A stretch of 64,000 nt of DNA from Pseudoips prasinana (GCA_951640165.1 OX621251.1:27552893-27616892), one strand, 5' to 3'; positions 8,210-18,320 are shown, numbered from the stretch's first letter. A program made the numbers and translations. The notes: generated from the letters alone by a model not told the origin.

Positions 8210-10795
8210 ATGAAATTGGGATTAGATTGCGATAGGGATTGTAAAAATGTAAAACGAAGTATTGAATGTGTACGTGAACTGTGCAAGACAGCTGATGTAC
8301 TGGCGTTACAGGAGACATGGTTAATGCCGGAAGACCTGCCTTTTATCGGGGAAATCAACAGTGACTTTGTCTATACAGCTAAATCGGGTATGGACACGGC
8401 AGTGGGCATAATACGTGGTCGACTGTATGGTGGAGTTGCATTACTGTGGCGGAAAAGTGCTTTTCAACAGGTTTCAGTGATTAAATGCAGTAGTGATAGA
8501 ATTGTGGCTATAAAGGCAGTTACGGCTGATTGCCGTGAGATAGTGGTTATTAATGTGTACATGCCTTTCTATCAGAACTCTGACAGTCTACCATTATTTA
8601 CTGAATGCTTGGCAATAATCAATGCCATTGTTGAGGACTGTAATTGTGAAACTGTTTTTATGTTGGGTGACTACAATGCCCATCCATCAACACTATTTGA
8701 CAAGGAATTAGTGATGTTCTGTAATGAAAGACAATGGATATGTGCAGATAAGGTAATGCTTGGCCAGTCGCCTGACACACACACATATGTATGTGGTGCT
8801 TCTGGGAGTAAACGCTGGCTTGATCATTGTATAACTACAGAGTCTGCATGGTATGCGGTAAATAATGTTGAGGTTTTATATGATGTGTATTGGTCAGATC
8901 ATTACCCACTAGTCATTGAATGTAATCTTTGTTTGACAAATAAAACCTATTCAGTAGTGTCTAAACAAGTTAATAATGTATTATGGGGTAATAGAAACAT
9001 GCAGGAAATTGATAAATACAATACAATTTGCAATGAAAAATTAAAATTAATTGATTTTCCTTCAGAATTTCATGAATGTGCAGATAAGATGTGTAGTGAC
9101 ATAAGTCACAGAAATGTAATTAACTTGTTTTATGACAATATTGTAGAGGTATTAAAGAAATCTTCAGCAGATAGTTGTGCCCCTGTGCTCAAAAAGTCAG
9201 GAAGGGGAAAATGTTTGATGGGATGGAATAAACATGTAGCAGCAGCACATAGGCAAGCTAGGATAGATTTTGAAATGTATGTTTTGTGTGGTAAGCCCGC
9301 ACAAGGCCCCATATATGATAGCATGTTTCTCAGCCGTAAAATATTTAAATCAAGGTTGAAGTATTGCCAACAACACCAAGAGCAAATAAAAATGGACATC
9401 TTAGCCACTCAACATTCCAACAAACATTTTAGTAAGTTCTGGAAAAGTACTAAAAGTCTGAATGGTAAGGTGAAACTGTCTGTGAGTGTGGATGGTACTG
9501 ATGACCCGCTAATAATAGCCAATAAATTCAAAGATTATTTTAGAGTTGAGTCAAGCTTGGGACCTGCTGAGGTGTCTGGTACTGGGCCCAGTCAGGTGTC
9601 ATGTCCCACTAAAATTACTAGTAAAGATGTATCTCAGGCAATAAAGAACATGAAAAGAGGGAAGTCACCAGGGCATGATGGGCTCAGTATTGAGCATCTG
9701 CAGCATGCGGGGCCCCGCATAAACAGGGTTTTATCTTTATTGTTTACATTTTGCATTAGGCATTCTTACCTACCTCCAGAACTAATGAAAACTATTGTCA
9801 TTCCTCTTGTGAAAAATGCTACAGGAGATATTGCGGATAAAACTAATTATAGACCTATATCACTAGCTACAGTTGTGTCAAAAGTGTTGGATAAAATATT
9901 GGATATAACTCTCAGAAAACATATTCACTTACATGACACACAATTTGGTTTTCGGGAGGGTCTGTCTACAGAAAGTGCCGTTTTAACGCTTAAATATGTA
10001 GTTAACTACTATGTAAAGAAGAAGACTCCGATTTATGCTTGTTTTTTGGATTTGTCCAAAGCTTTTGACCGGGTGTCATATGATTTACTGTGGCATAAAC
10101 TAGAAAAAGCGGGCATATCTCCTGAGGTAATTGATATCTTTTCTTACTGGTATGGTAATCAAAAAAATGTAGTAAAATGGGGAAATGTACAATCTGACGA
10201 GTACACTCTGAATTGTGGTGTGAGGCAAGGTGGCTTGACATCACCTAGATTATTTAATTTATATGTAAATCAGCTGATTGGTGAACTGAGCAGCATGCAT
10301 GCTGGATGCAAAATTGAAGGTGTAGCAGTAAATAACATAAGTTATGCCGATGACATGGTGCTTCTCAGTCCATCAATAAGTGGTTTAAGACGACTGCTCA
10401 ATGTATGTCAGACTTATGCTGTGGAACACGGGTTAAAATACAATGAAAGCAAAAGTGAGTTCATGTTTTTTAAAGGTAACTTAAAGGAACCTGCTCATAT
10501 TCCACCACTGATGCTAAATGGAGTACCTTTGAACCGTGTTCCAAAGTTTAAATACCTGGGGCATATAGTCTCAGAGGACTTAAAAGATGAGCTGGACATT
10601 GAACGGGAACGGAGGGCATTGGCAGTGCGAGGCAATATGTTGGCCCATAGATTCACACGCTGTAATGCTCAGGTAAAATTAACACTCTTCAGAGCGTTCT
10701 GCCAAAGTTTTTATACGTGTGCTCTATGGACTTTACATCTAGGTCATATAACGCATTTAGAGTCCAGTATAACAATACCTTCAGGGCTCTGCTGA
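8210..10795 (+). CDS. LINE-2 endonuclease / reverse transcriptase polyprotein
   Basis: 861 codons. The N-terminal half is an apurinic-like endonuclease: LQETW with the metal-binding Glu at residue 35, GDYNAH at 153-158 and SDHYP at 229-233 with the catalytic His at 231. The RT follows: KSPGHDGLS, NYRPISLATVVSK, FGFREGLSTESAV, FLDLSKAFDRV, GVRQGGLTSPRLF, and YADD at 712-715, then FKYLGHIV. The product would nick target DNA and copy its own RNA there. The very beginning is uncertain: the ATG at 8210 comes where the endonuclease is already under way, so the true start may be upstream and lost. A base-level frameshift near 10722-10795 cuts off the last 90 or so residues, which continue in another frame. 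Otherwise all catalytic residues are present. Confidence 0.85.
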   Translation: MKLGLDCDRDCKNVKRSIECVRELCKTADVLALQETWLMPEDLPFIGEINSDFVYTAKSGMDTAVGIIRGRLYGGVALLWRKSAFQQVSVIKCSSDRIVAIKAVTADCREIVVINVYMPFYQNSDSLPLFTECLAIINAIVEDCNCETVFMLGDYNAHPSTLFDKELVMFCNERQWICADKVMLGQSPDTHTYVCGASGSKRWLDHCITTESAWYAVNNVEVLYDVYWSDHYPLVIECNLCLTNKTYSVVSKQVNNVLWGNRNMQEIDKYNTICNEKLKLIDFPSEFHECADKMCSDISHRNVINLFYDNIVEVLKKSSADSCAPVLKKSGRGKCLMGWNKHVAAAHRQARIDFEMYVLCGKPAQGPIYDSMFLSRKIFKSRLKYCQQHQEQIKMDILATQHSNKHFSKFWKSTKSLNGKVKLSVSVDGTDDPLIIANKFKDYFRVESSLGPAEVSGTGPSQVSCPTKITSKDVSQAIKNMKRGKSPGHDGLSIEHLQHAGPRINRVLSLLFTFCIRHSYLPPELMKTIVIPLVKNATGDIADKTNYRPISLATVVSKVLDKILDITLRKHIHLHDTQFGFREGLSTESAVLTLKYVVNYYVKKKTPIYACFLDLSKAFDRVSYDLLWHKLEKAGISPEVIDIFSYWYGNQKNVVKWGNVQSDEYTLNCGVRQGGLTSPRLFNLYVNQLIGELSSMHAGCKIEGVAVNNISYADDMVLLSPSISGLRRLLNVCQTYAVEHGLKYNESKSEFMFFKGNLKEPAHIPPLMLNGVPLNRVPKFKYLGHIVSEDLKDELDIERERRALAVRGNMLAHRFTRCNAQVKLTLFRAFCQSFYTCALWTLHLGHITHLESSITIPSGLC

Positions 10796-11013
10796 GGCTT
10801 CCTCGCTACTGTAGCGCTTCAGGCATGTTTGCAGATGCTGGCATAGATGACTTTTATGCCATCATACGCAAAAAGTCAGCCTCTTTAGTGCGTAGGATGA
10901 GAGGGAGCTGCAATGGAGTTCTGAAGATGATTGCTGAGCGGATGGATGCAGATGTTTTAAAAAGATTTGCTGATCTTCATGTCAATACTAACATAGTTTA
11001 TAAGTCTAAATAA
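10725..11013 (+). pseudogene. LINE-2 C-terminal region in shifted frame
   Basis: In the frame that ends at 11013 the sequence continues the post-RT domain of LINE-2 (NTFRALLRLPRY, GIDDFYAIIRKKSASLVRR). In related elements this follows directly on the segment that the main frame leaves near 10720. A single small indel in 10720-10735 explains the break. Confidence 0.75.
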
Positions 11014-11217
11014 TTTACTAACACTAGCTTGTCAATTATTACTTTTATTATTGTTATTTATTATGAAATTGTATTTATTGTGAAATTATTATTATTATTG
11101 TATTGTGATCTCCATATGGACTAATTTGTCTGAAATAAAAGATTTTTATTTTATTTTTATTTTATTTATTGTCAATAATGCTGAAAATCTAATGGAAATA
11201 GGGATTTTTAAATTAGG

Positions 11218-11277
11218 GAGGCAACTGTACAAATTAAAAGCAGGATTAATCATGCTTTTAATTTGTACAGTTGCCTC
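11218..11277. repeat. 60-bp palindrome, almost spacerless
   Basis: Arms AGGCAACTGTACAAATTAAA.. at 11219-11242 and the exact complement at 11253-11276, one more pair outside, and a mostly self-complementary centre (GATTAATC). It resembles no transposon end in this window. Confidence 0.85.
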
Positions 11278-11298
11278 AAGTTACCTGCCTTAAGTTTC

Positions 11299-11460
11299 GA
11301 GCATTCAAAAAATATGTGGTCCAGAGAACCCTCATCCAACCCACACTCACAGAGAGATGAATCTGGGACCCGAATTTTCCGAAGGAAAACAGGTGTACAG
11401 CAATGACCTAAATGGAGTCTGCAAAGAACTGATGTAACAGTTTTAGAGAATGAACATAAC
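11299..11460 (-). pseudogene. LINE fragment, post-RT/RNase H zinc-knuckle region
   Basis: On the minus strand the frame reads LHLGHC..PVFLRKI, then CECGLDEGSLDHIFFEC. This C-x-C-x8-H-x4-C pattern follows the RT or RNase H domain in many jockey-group elements. The frame starts and ends abruptly, so it is a fragment; it abuts the 60-bp palindrome at 11277. Confidence 0.55.
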
Positions 11461-11865
11461 TGTCACTTTCAAGCATCTTACGTCAAATTAGAGAAACATG
11501 ACGTAACATGTTCTGAACTGCCAAGGAAACAATATTAGAGCGGCCGCACATTAGAAAAAGGTTAAATGTAAATGAGGTATAGAATTTCAGCCGCACCTTC
11601 CTACCTTCCGTAAAAAGTTAACCTAATGCTAAGCATAAAGCCATTAATAACCGGGAAAGGTTAGTTGGAAAGGGAGACCACGGTAATGGTTATTCAGCAA
11701 AAATACCTGTTAGTTCAAACTGATTTATCATTCATTTTGAAAGGCAGTGTCGAAACTTATACAATATTGTTAGTTTTTGTGCTCCATTATAACCGTGTCT
11801 ACAAAATATTTGACGGTTTAAAAAAAGAGTACAAAGGAAACCAAAAACAACAAAGAAATAAATAA

Positions 11866-12080
11866 ATAAAAAAGGTTTTATTCACGTAGACTTTAAAAAA
11901 GCGCTTGTCAATAGTCAGAACATGTTTGTAGTAACAGTACAGTTAAGTATACATAATATTTCTAGTTACATATTATAGATATTTTTAACACACACATTGT
12001 TAAAACATTTAAGTATAAAATTTATTTTATAAATGTTGAAATTGTTTAAAAACATTACCTAGTTACTAAATATATGTATT
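11866..12080 (-). mobile_element. LINE 3' UTR copy
   Basis: On the minus strand it ends ACAAGCGCTTTTTTAAAGTC, then GTGAATAAAACC and an A/T tail, with an AATAAA signal. The block is shared with 21740, 22200, 63180 and, on the plus strand, 26693-26830. Confidence 0.55.
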
Positions 12081-12449
12081 CAAAGTCGTTTAGTTTACAA
12101 TATTTTAAACTTAATGATGCATGTTATCGTGAATAATATTTTAAATAAGGGCAGTAGAAATGATAAGCCATTCCATGTTTGGAAATAGAACGATACTTAT
12201 AATTAATTATCGCAACGGGCAGCACAAATCAAACAAACGTCAAATTATTAATATCCGTAAAGTAAATAAAATCATAAAACTCAAAGTAGTCTTAATACTT
12301 TTATGATATCACTAAACTATTTAATCATTAGTTTAATTGATAATAGATTTGCGGCATTAATGCGACGTAGGCACATGTCACATAGAATCTATTGAAAAAC
12401 GATTCAAAGTACACTAATAATTAATTAATAATCTATAAAAATTAATAAG
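12081..12449. other. No recognised feature
   Basis: Strongly AT-rich with no open frame of note. Confidence 0.4.
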
Positions 12450-12945
12450 CGGCCAAGTGCGAGTCGGGCTCGCCCATGAAGGGCTCCGTAGCAGGTATTT
12501 GAGTTGATTGAATGAAAGATAAATTGCGGTTGACGACATATGACGTATTAAAAAAAACTACTTATTACATCTCGTTCAAACCAAAGTTGGGAGGAAGTTT
12601 GCATGGTAATGTAAATTATATATTATTTTTAGTTTTATCATTCTCTTATTTTAGACGTTACAGGGGGAGACACACATTTTACTTTAAAAAAAATGATATT
12701 AGAAACCTCAATACCATTTTTGAAACCCTATCCATAGATCTATGAGTTCGATAAAAAAAAAGATTTTTTCTTTTTTGGTGTGAAAATCTTAATGCGGTTC
12801 ACAGAATACATCACTTACCAAGCTTCAACACTATAGTTCTTGTAGTTATGGAAAAAAGTGGCTGTGACATACGGACGGACAGACAGACAGACATAACGAA
12901 TCCATAAGGGTTCCGTTTTTTTTATTTGGCTACGAAACACTAAAA
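12450..12945. repeat. AGTGCGAGTCGG-type interspersed repeat, long variant, copy 1
   Basis: Inverted relative to the copies at 35872-36363 and 49043-49636. It opens with GCCAAGTGCGAGTCGGGCTC and GGGCTCCGTAGCAG, includes GTTACAGGGGGAGACAC, GTGGCTGTGACATACGGACG and a GACAGACAGACAGACA run, and closes with AAGGGTTCCG..TTTGGCTACG. The ends are mutually inverted (CGGAACCC / GGGTTCCG). Confidence 0.65.
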
Positions 12946-13261
12946 ATGAATAGCCGACATGTTTGTAAGCTCACAATTTCGAAACGACTGCACTAAATTG
13001 GAAGAATTTTTATTTTATGTGTTCGTGATTGTCAGGAGGTGTGTATGTATGAAATAATAATAATAATAGTTATAAGACTGTGAGACGTGGTTCTTTTTTG
13101 GTCGTTGTTCCAGTGCTGAAGGATTTATTTTTCTCTCCGGAAGGAAAAACGAAATGTTGAACATTACAATGCATTAAACTGTAACGCAATCTGTAAATTA
13201 TACCTACTACGAATATACACATTCCTTAATTTGGTAAAATCGTTGTGTATCTTTTAGCATA

Positions 13262-13345
13262 TATTTAAAAACATATAAGTATTTTTATCAGTTGTCTGGA
13301 GGCTAAAGTACAGGCTCTGCCTAGTTTGGGATCAGATGGCAGAGA
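13262..13345 (+). mobile_element. SINE family A tail fragment
   Basis: It contains CAGTTGTCTGG, ACAGGCTCTGCCTAGTTTGG and GATCAGATGGCAG, the 3' part of the family A SINE, without the tRNA-like head. Confidence 0.5.
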
Positions 13346-13427
13346 GTTAGTTGTCCTAAGAAGTTTAATTAAAACAAAAACATCACCACTGTGTTGTGTG
13401 CCGTCAAGGATAGTAGCAATTAATAAT

Positions 13428-13672
13428 AATATCTGGGGACAATGTCACACAGATCATCCTAGCCCCAAACTAAGCAAAGCTTGTACTATGGGTACCAGGC
13501 GACGATATACCTACTTATATAGAAAGATAAATACATGAATACCTAGAAAACATCCATGACTCAGAAACAAATATTCGTGCTCATCACACAAATATTTGCA
13601 CTTACCGGGATTCGAACCCAGGACCACCAGCTTCGTAGGCAGGAGCACTACCAACTAGGCTACGGTGATCGT
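13428..13672 (-). mobile_element. tRNA-derived SINE (family B), copy 1
   Basis: On the minus strand the head near 13600-13672 has an A-box-like region in GTAGCCTAGTTGGTAGTGCT and the B box GGTTCGAATCCCGG. The body follows with GTGATGAGCACGAATATTTG and GAGTCATGGATG, and ends with GTGTGACATTGTCCCCAG. A nearly identical copy lies at 26113-26362. Confidence 0.65.
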
Positions 13673-14485
13673 CGTATAATTAAGTTCCTCCTATCCCAAT
13701 CATTTGTATAAATAGGCAAATTATTTACGGAAAAAGATTCCGAAGGAAAGAATAACTTTCATGTGACCCTCCCTTAACGCAGTTGATAGATTGAACAACA
13801 AGCCACGCCTCTTGCATTATTGTGATGAGTCCACTCCTCGCTGGACAGAATCACCACTTATCTTAATTAGTCAGGTCAGTCAGCCAAGAGACAAATTATA
13901 ATAATATGCCGGTAGTAAATAAGCAGGAAAGTAGGTAAAGGTTGTAATTTATGTATCTAATGGCATTCTAAGTTATCGTCGCACAATATCGTGCTAATGT
14001 TAAATTAATTATATTCGAAACAATATTATTACAGATATTTGCGATATTCATTACGTTAGGTTAAGGATACTTCTGACCTGGTCTTTCTTGAATACATCTT
14101 CGACTTAGTCAGAGAATGTTCTACGACGACTTCCCCTTCCGATTGTATCATTCACACAGGCCAGGTATATATACTTCATTTGTCAATCTTCTTTCATTCA
14201 TCCTTTCTAAATGTTCAAACTACTCTTTCAGGCCAAAACTCTGTCTTACATCAGTATATCGTATTCTGTCTTTCAAAGGTCAAACAATAGCATTCCCCCA
14301 GGACGACATCTACGCCCCTAACGGCATGAAATGGGGTGACGATATTCTGCTGTCACCACACACATTAACTTGCTATTAAATAATAGTGTAAGTATTAAGC
14401 ATTCATAACATACAATTTTACTCACAGCGCCACAAGATAAAACCTAACATAACAGCGTTGGGTGGCATGGCAGTTAAGCCTTTTT
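13673..14485. other. Mostly featureless; short RTE-associated motif
   Basis: No gene seen. At 14295-14345 the words GACATCTACGCCCCTAACGG and GGGGTGACGATATTCTGC match sequence linked to RTE-like debris at 25620, 37315 and 46770, so an old retroelement fragment is present. Confidence 0.4.
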
Positions 14486-14960
14486 TTATTTTTTTGACAA
14501 GGCAGGAGGAATGTCTACGCAAGCCACCCGCAAAAAGTGTATGCGGGTGGGTATGTCGGACTCGCACCGACTTAACCTAACCTGCCGCGGACTTGTCTTG
14601 GCGCCTGATGTCCCAGATGGTCGGGACACGTAGGTACCCTGGGAGGGCTCTGGATTGCCGACTCCCGCCAGCCGAGCACAGCGACAGCGCCACAAACAGA
14701 TCGCTGTCTTCCCGGAGCTGCTTTCACGTGGTGGCAGTATGAGTGCTCCCGCAGCCCCGCGGCCCCGAGGGGAGTTGGGCTACCGGCTGCTGCTGCCGCC
14801 CCGACGCCTCCTCTGTCTGCGAGCGGGATCGGCTTTCTCCATATCCCGCTCGGCGACCTCCTTCCGGTGCATGACTGCCTCTCAGAAGGAGACCACGGCG
14901 TCCCATTTGATGGCAAACATAGCAGGCTTACCTGCAATTTTTTTGTCATCGACGTAGGTT
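14486..14960 (-). pseudogene. GC-rich island, possible retroelement coding relic
   Basis: The block has about twice the local GC content. On the minus strand one frame gives DDKKIAGKPAMFAIKWDAVV, then an Arg/Glu-rich stretch, and after stops CESDIPTRIHFLRV and VDIPPALSKK. It looks protein-like but interrupted, more like an old retrotransposon gag or linker region than a host exon. I cannot name the family; several overlapping short ORFs on both strands simply reflect the GC content. Confidence 0.3.
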
Positions 14961-15730
14961 GTTCCAGTAGTTACATCATCATGATCACCAGTTACATCAA
15001 GTTACATAGTAAACCATAATAACAAATTCGTTTATACTTTAGTCTAAGATTTGACGTTTATTAGGCCTCACTCTTTTGTTATTAGCTATTAAGACAACAA
15101 GTATTAATTTAACTTACTGGGGTCGACTCATATATCAATAAGATAAAGAATAAGGGCTAATAAATAAATTGAATTGAAAATTATATACTACTTAGATTAA
15201 AAAGATAATCCAAAATGTTTAAACTATTCAAATTGACCACATTTTAAGTTTCACGCATTTCTTCAAAAGTCCTCCTCATCCATTTACATTCCTTATAATT
15301 TTCGAAAATATATTGTTTTTTACCGTATTTTTCCTGGAGACCGCAACCGACTCGACCTTTAAAGGTCATGGTCGGGTCATGTTACGTGCAAACAAGGATC
15401 CCGGCTGAATTATTTGACCTAGTTTAACAAATTAGGTGAACGCGAACTAAACAACAAGTTCGTAGTTGATTTTGGCAGTGTAGATTTATATGAATAATCC
15501 CGGGTCGTCCCAATAATTGTTATCGAGATTTTTCTGCTTACTCTATAGTAAAATCATCAATATAAAACTTCGTACGTCAACACTCAGAATACTTTAATAA
15601 AAGAGAACGAGTACCGATAGTATATACTCTTATAATAATTATAATACTCAGTTTGACATAAGAACTTGCTAAACCTTCAAGTGTCAAGAATAAAAAAAGC
15701 AATGCATTATTATGACGGTAAAACTTTACA
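14961..15730. other. No recognised feature
   Basis: No long frame or repeat. A local self-complementary word (GACTCGACCTTTAAAGGTC) lies at about 15350-15370. Confidence 0.4.
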
Positions 15731-15732
15731 CG

Positions 15733-15853
15733 GTGTTTTTGAAGTTATACTTCTTTTGGCGCGATGGAGAAAAATGATGAGAGTGAATTTTTACGATACG
15801 CGCGCACACCGACTCCAAAAAATTTAACAGCATGAAGTTAGTTCTAGGTGGTA
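15733..15853. repeat. GCGCGATGGAG repeat, inverted partner of 20398-20520
   Basis: The order is GAAGTTATACTTCTTTTGGC, GCGATGGAGAAAAATGATGA, CGCGCGCACACCGAC, AACAGCATGAAGTTAGTTCT. The reverse complement of the whole block lies at 20398-20520, and a part copy at 20328-20397. Confidence 0.7.
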
Positions 15854-15860
15854 TATTATT

Positions 15861-15931
15861 ACTGTATTACTTTCTAAAATACTTATAGTATTAACTTATA
15901 CTTCAGTCTTTTAGAAAGAAAGTAATACAGT
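15861..15931. repeat. Small imperfect foldback
   Basis: ACTGTATTACTTTCTAAAA at 15861-15879 faces TTTTAGAAAG..AAGTAATACAGT at 15909-15931, with a four-base insertion in the right arm. Confidence 0.5.
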
Positions 15932-16129
15932 ACCAAAACATAAATCGTTTTAGAGCGTAGAAAACATATACTAATAAAAAAAAAGTTGTCTGGATGCGGG
16001 TAGCGGAATATCTGCAGTTTTGAAGATCTTTGGTAAGACTTTTGTCCAGCTATGTTATAGTTAGGCGCAACAATACAATATTTAATAAATCTTTTGTATA
16101 CGGGTAACGCAAGACTGGCTATTGTGTAG

Positions 16130-16465
16130 GTAGGTTGGTTTAGCGGTAGCGTTCTGGGTTCAAATCCCGGACAAAAAAACATTTTGGGATTTTTCCGTAA
16201 AAAGAAATTTCTCAATATCAGCCCGAAGTCAGGGAGTTGGCGGTATTATATCCCCGTGCCTCGGAGAGCACGTAAAGCCGTCGGTCCTGTACCTGACCTC
16301 TTTCCGGTCGTGTCGCTAGTCGTCCCATCGGATCATGAGAGTGATGGAATAGAAAGTGCCCCTGTGTATGCGCACACACTTGTGCACTATAATATGTCCT
16401 GCGCAATTGACTAATCTCCATTGAGACTGGCCGCCGTGGTCGAAATTCGGCTGGGAGGACATCAT
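16130..16465 (+). mobile_element. tRNA-derived SINE-like repeat (family F), copy 1
   Basis: The head at 16133-16178 has TGGTTTAGCGGTAGCG (A-box-like) and GGTTCAAATCC (B box). The body gives a long but spurious frame over CGGAGAGCACGTAAAGCCGT, CCTGACCTCTTTCCGG and GATCATGAGAGTGATGG, and ends GGCCGCCGTGGTCGAAATTC. The body recurs inverted at 41575-41815 and as a fragment near 59295-59350. Confidence 0.6.
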
Positions 16466-16900
16466 CATCATCAGGTATTTTAGTTAGTAATACAATACCG
16501 AAATATAAACCTATGAAAAATATAACTAAAATTAAATTGAAAGGGACACAATAGTACCAAAAGGAGCATTGCTAGTATCTATGTACCGAGCACAACATGC
16601 AAAAAATCAATGCTTACTGCAGTTGACCTTACTGCCAACTGTTGTCTGTCTGTCTCCTTGACCGGCCGTAACATGACTGTTACTTAGTAAGTAGACTCGT
16701 TTAGAAACACGTCTGCTGTTATTATTTCCAAACGAATTAAAGGGAAAGTTACTTTTGTTTGTAACATTAGATATAAGCTGCTGAGCAGGTTTAAACAATG
16801 GGAAGGCATTTTGGACGTCGTGTGCGATCTTAGTGGTATAATATATTTACACGTGTAATAATAAGTCGAAGAAATAAAAATAGTACATATTTATATATAA
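16466..16900. other. No gene; segment later repeated at 18326
   Basis: Sixty-odd bases at 16772-16840 (ATATAAGCTGCTGAGCAGG to TGCGATCTTAGTGG) are repeated at 18326-18400, so the DNA on both sides of the Helitron/Tigger nest derives from one duplicated sequence. Confidence 0.5.
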
Positions 16901-17297
16901 CTAGCTGTGCCCCGCGGTTTTACCCGCGTTAAACTTAATAAATCATCACAGCTCCTTCCCCGTAGGTGATAATATGTAGCCTGTATGTTGAACCAAGCTC
17001 TTAGTAATATTCAAGAAAAATATTAACTAAATCCATGCGGTACTTTTTAAGTTTAGCCCGGGCATACATACAGACAAACAGACAAAAATTCTAACAACTA
17101 TATTTTTGGCTTCGATATCGATTGTTGATCGCCCCAAGTATCCTTTAAAAAAAATATTAAATGTACAGTTTTGACTTTCCTACGATTTTATTATATGTAC
17201 AGCACGGCCTTGATAATCCGTACCCCAGCTCGTCCGAATGCCTCTATAATCCGAACGACCCTCCTTACCCCTGCGCAACCGCCATTTCTCACAGATC

Positions 17298-17468
17298 CCA
17301 CATACTCAAGCTGTGTCTTGCTTAAATACTTGTTTGGAATGGGCAGATGAAGTCGACATTTCTATTCCGGAAAAAATGCTGTTACGTAAATTAAGGGATA
17401 AAGCATTTTCTATTTCACTAAATACTACTCGTCAGAGCACTATATTGGAATTCTTTAAAAAAGTGTGA
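17298..17468 (+). pseudogene. Tigger transposase C-terminus with PCNA-box-like end
   Basis: An open stretch of about 56 codons ends at TGA 17466-17468. It includes CLEWADEVDISIP, LLRKLRDKAF and finishes RQSTILEFFKKV. The last part fits the PCNA-interacting box (Q-x2-I/L/M-x2-F-F), and pogo transposase is known to bind PCNA. The DDE catalytic core and the DNA-binding domain are deleted, so it cannot be functional. Confidence 0.75.
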
Positions 17469-17482
17469 TTAATAGCATTGTA

Positions 17483-17880
17483 TCAAAGTCAAAGTCAAAA
17501 TCATTTATTCCGTAAAATTTTTACATTTATGTTTAATCGTCATATTTTTTTACCCTACCGTGCAGTGCATGACGTCGCAGCTACTGAGAAACACTGCCAG
17601 AAAACTCGATAGGAATCCTTTTTTAAAATAAAATATACTTAAGATTAATTACAATCATGTGTGTTGACTCAGAACAACTCAATCCCAAGCATTTATCACT
17701 TAAATAATCAGAAATTTTGTAATATACCCTGCTACACAATTTGGCTTTAATAATTATTTTAAACTTATTCGTAGATAATTCTCTAATATCATTGGGAAGT
17801 TTGTTATAGAATCTTATACAACATATCATTCGTACCTAACATACATCTAACGTACATACTTCAATAAATACATTATAATT
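17483..17880 (-). mobile_element. LINE 3' fragment inserted in the Tigger element
   Basis: On the minus strand 17829-17623 encodes FYNKLPNDIRELSTNKFK, the C-terminal signature of a jockey/CR1-like RT ORF, with a 3' UTR and a TTTGAC hexamer tail (17483-17500). Part of the 3' UTR recurs at 19624-19760. A T20 run at 17879-17899 lies just outside. Confidence 0.7.
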
Positions 17881-18006
17881 TTTTTTTTTTTTTTTTTTTC
17901 GATAAATCCCTTTCAAAATTTTAACATACTATAATCCGAACGCTTCGTGCATCCGAACAGGGTATAAATTTTCGTTGTTCGGATCATCGAGGCCCTGCTG
18001 TATAGA

Positions 18007-18135
18007 TGGTGCAGTCTATAAATAATAAATATCTTGGGACCACTAACACACTGCCATCCCATCTGATCCCAAACTAAGCAGAGCCTTTATTATAGATAAA
18101 TAAATTATACCCAGACCCAGAACAAATTGTGCTCA
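18007..18135 (-). mobile_element. SINE family A body, cut by a Helitron
   Basis: GATCCCAAACTAAGCAGAGC and CCCAGACCCAGAACAAATTG belong to the family A body. The copy stops where a complete Helitron begins (18136) and its tRNA-like head is missing. Confidence 0.5.
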
Positions 18136-18320
18136 TCACACTAATATTATAAAGGCGAAAGTTTGTGAGTGTGTGAATGTGTATGTTTGTTACTTCTTCA
18201 CGTCTAAACGGCTGGAGCGATTTTAGAAAAAAATGGTATGGAGTTAACTGACTCCCTGGATTAACACATAGGCTATAATTTATAAAGTTTAACGCGGGTA
18301 GAACCGCAGGACACAGCTAG
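18136..18320 (+). mobile_element. Complete short non-autonomous Helitron
   Basis: It begins A|TCACACTAATATTATAAAGG and ends with a hairpin (GCGGGTAGAACCGC) and ACACAGCTAG|T, 185 bp in all. Both boundaries fit the Helitron rule. No coding capacity; it depends on a rolling-circle helicase-replicase not present in the window. Confidence 0.8.

Larger units (their letters stand above)
8160..11170 (+). mobile_element. Nearly complete ORF2-type LINE (LINE-2 of this window)
   Basis: The element comprises an endonuclease-RT ORF, a short 3' UTR with an AATAAA signal at 11134 and a tail of TTTTA/TTTATTT repeats ending near 11170. The coding density and only one late frameshift show that it is much younger than LINE-1 and LINE-3. 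No ORF1/gag-like frame is visible upstream, so it is probably 5' truncated or of a one-ORF type. The clade is not assigned; it belongs to the apurinic-endonuclease group of non-LTR elements. Confidence 0.85.
17200..18000 (+). mobile_element. pogo/Tigger-like DNA transposon, internally deleted
   Basis: Terminal inverted repeats of about 21 bp (CAGCAnGGCC..ATCCG) begin at 17200 and end at 18000; both are flanked by TA (17198-17199 and 18001-18002), the Tc1/mariner target duplication. Subterminal repeats (CTATAATCCGAACG) occur on both sides. CAG ends with a TCCGAAC word are typical of Tigger elements. Only the transposase 3' end remains (17298-17468), and a LINE fragment occupies most of the rest. 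Confidence 0.85.
16901..18006 (-). mobile_element. Non-autonomous Helitron, interrupted by a Tigger relic
   Basis: On the minus strand it starts A|TCTATACATATAATAAAATC at 18006 and ends with the hairpin GCGGGTAAAACCGC, eight to ten bases, then CTAG|T at 16901. This is the Helitron terminal pattern (5' TC, 3' hairpin plus CTRR, insertion between A and T). The interior holds CCCGTAGGTGATA and GTTTAGCCCGG, as in the uninterrupted 311-bp copy at 47702-48012. The Tigger element at 17200-18000 sits inside, next to the TC end. Confidence 0.8.

Noticed and set aside
14572..14949. 125-codon ORF as a host gene
   Set aside because: GC-driven open frame with low complexity (Ala/Gly runs); other frames are equally open and no family is recognised.
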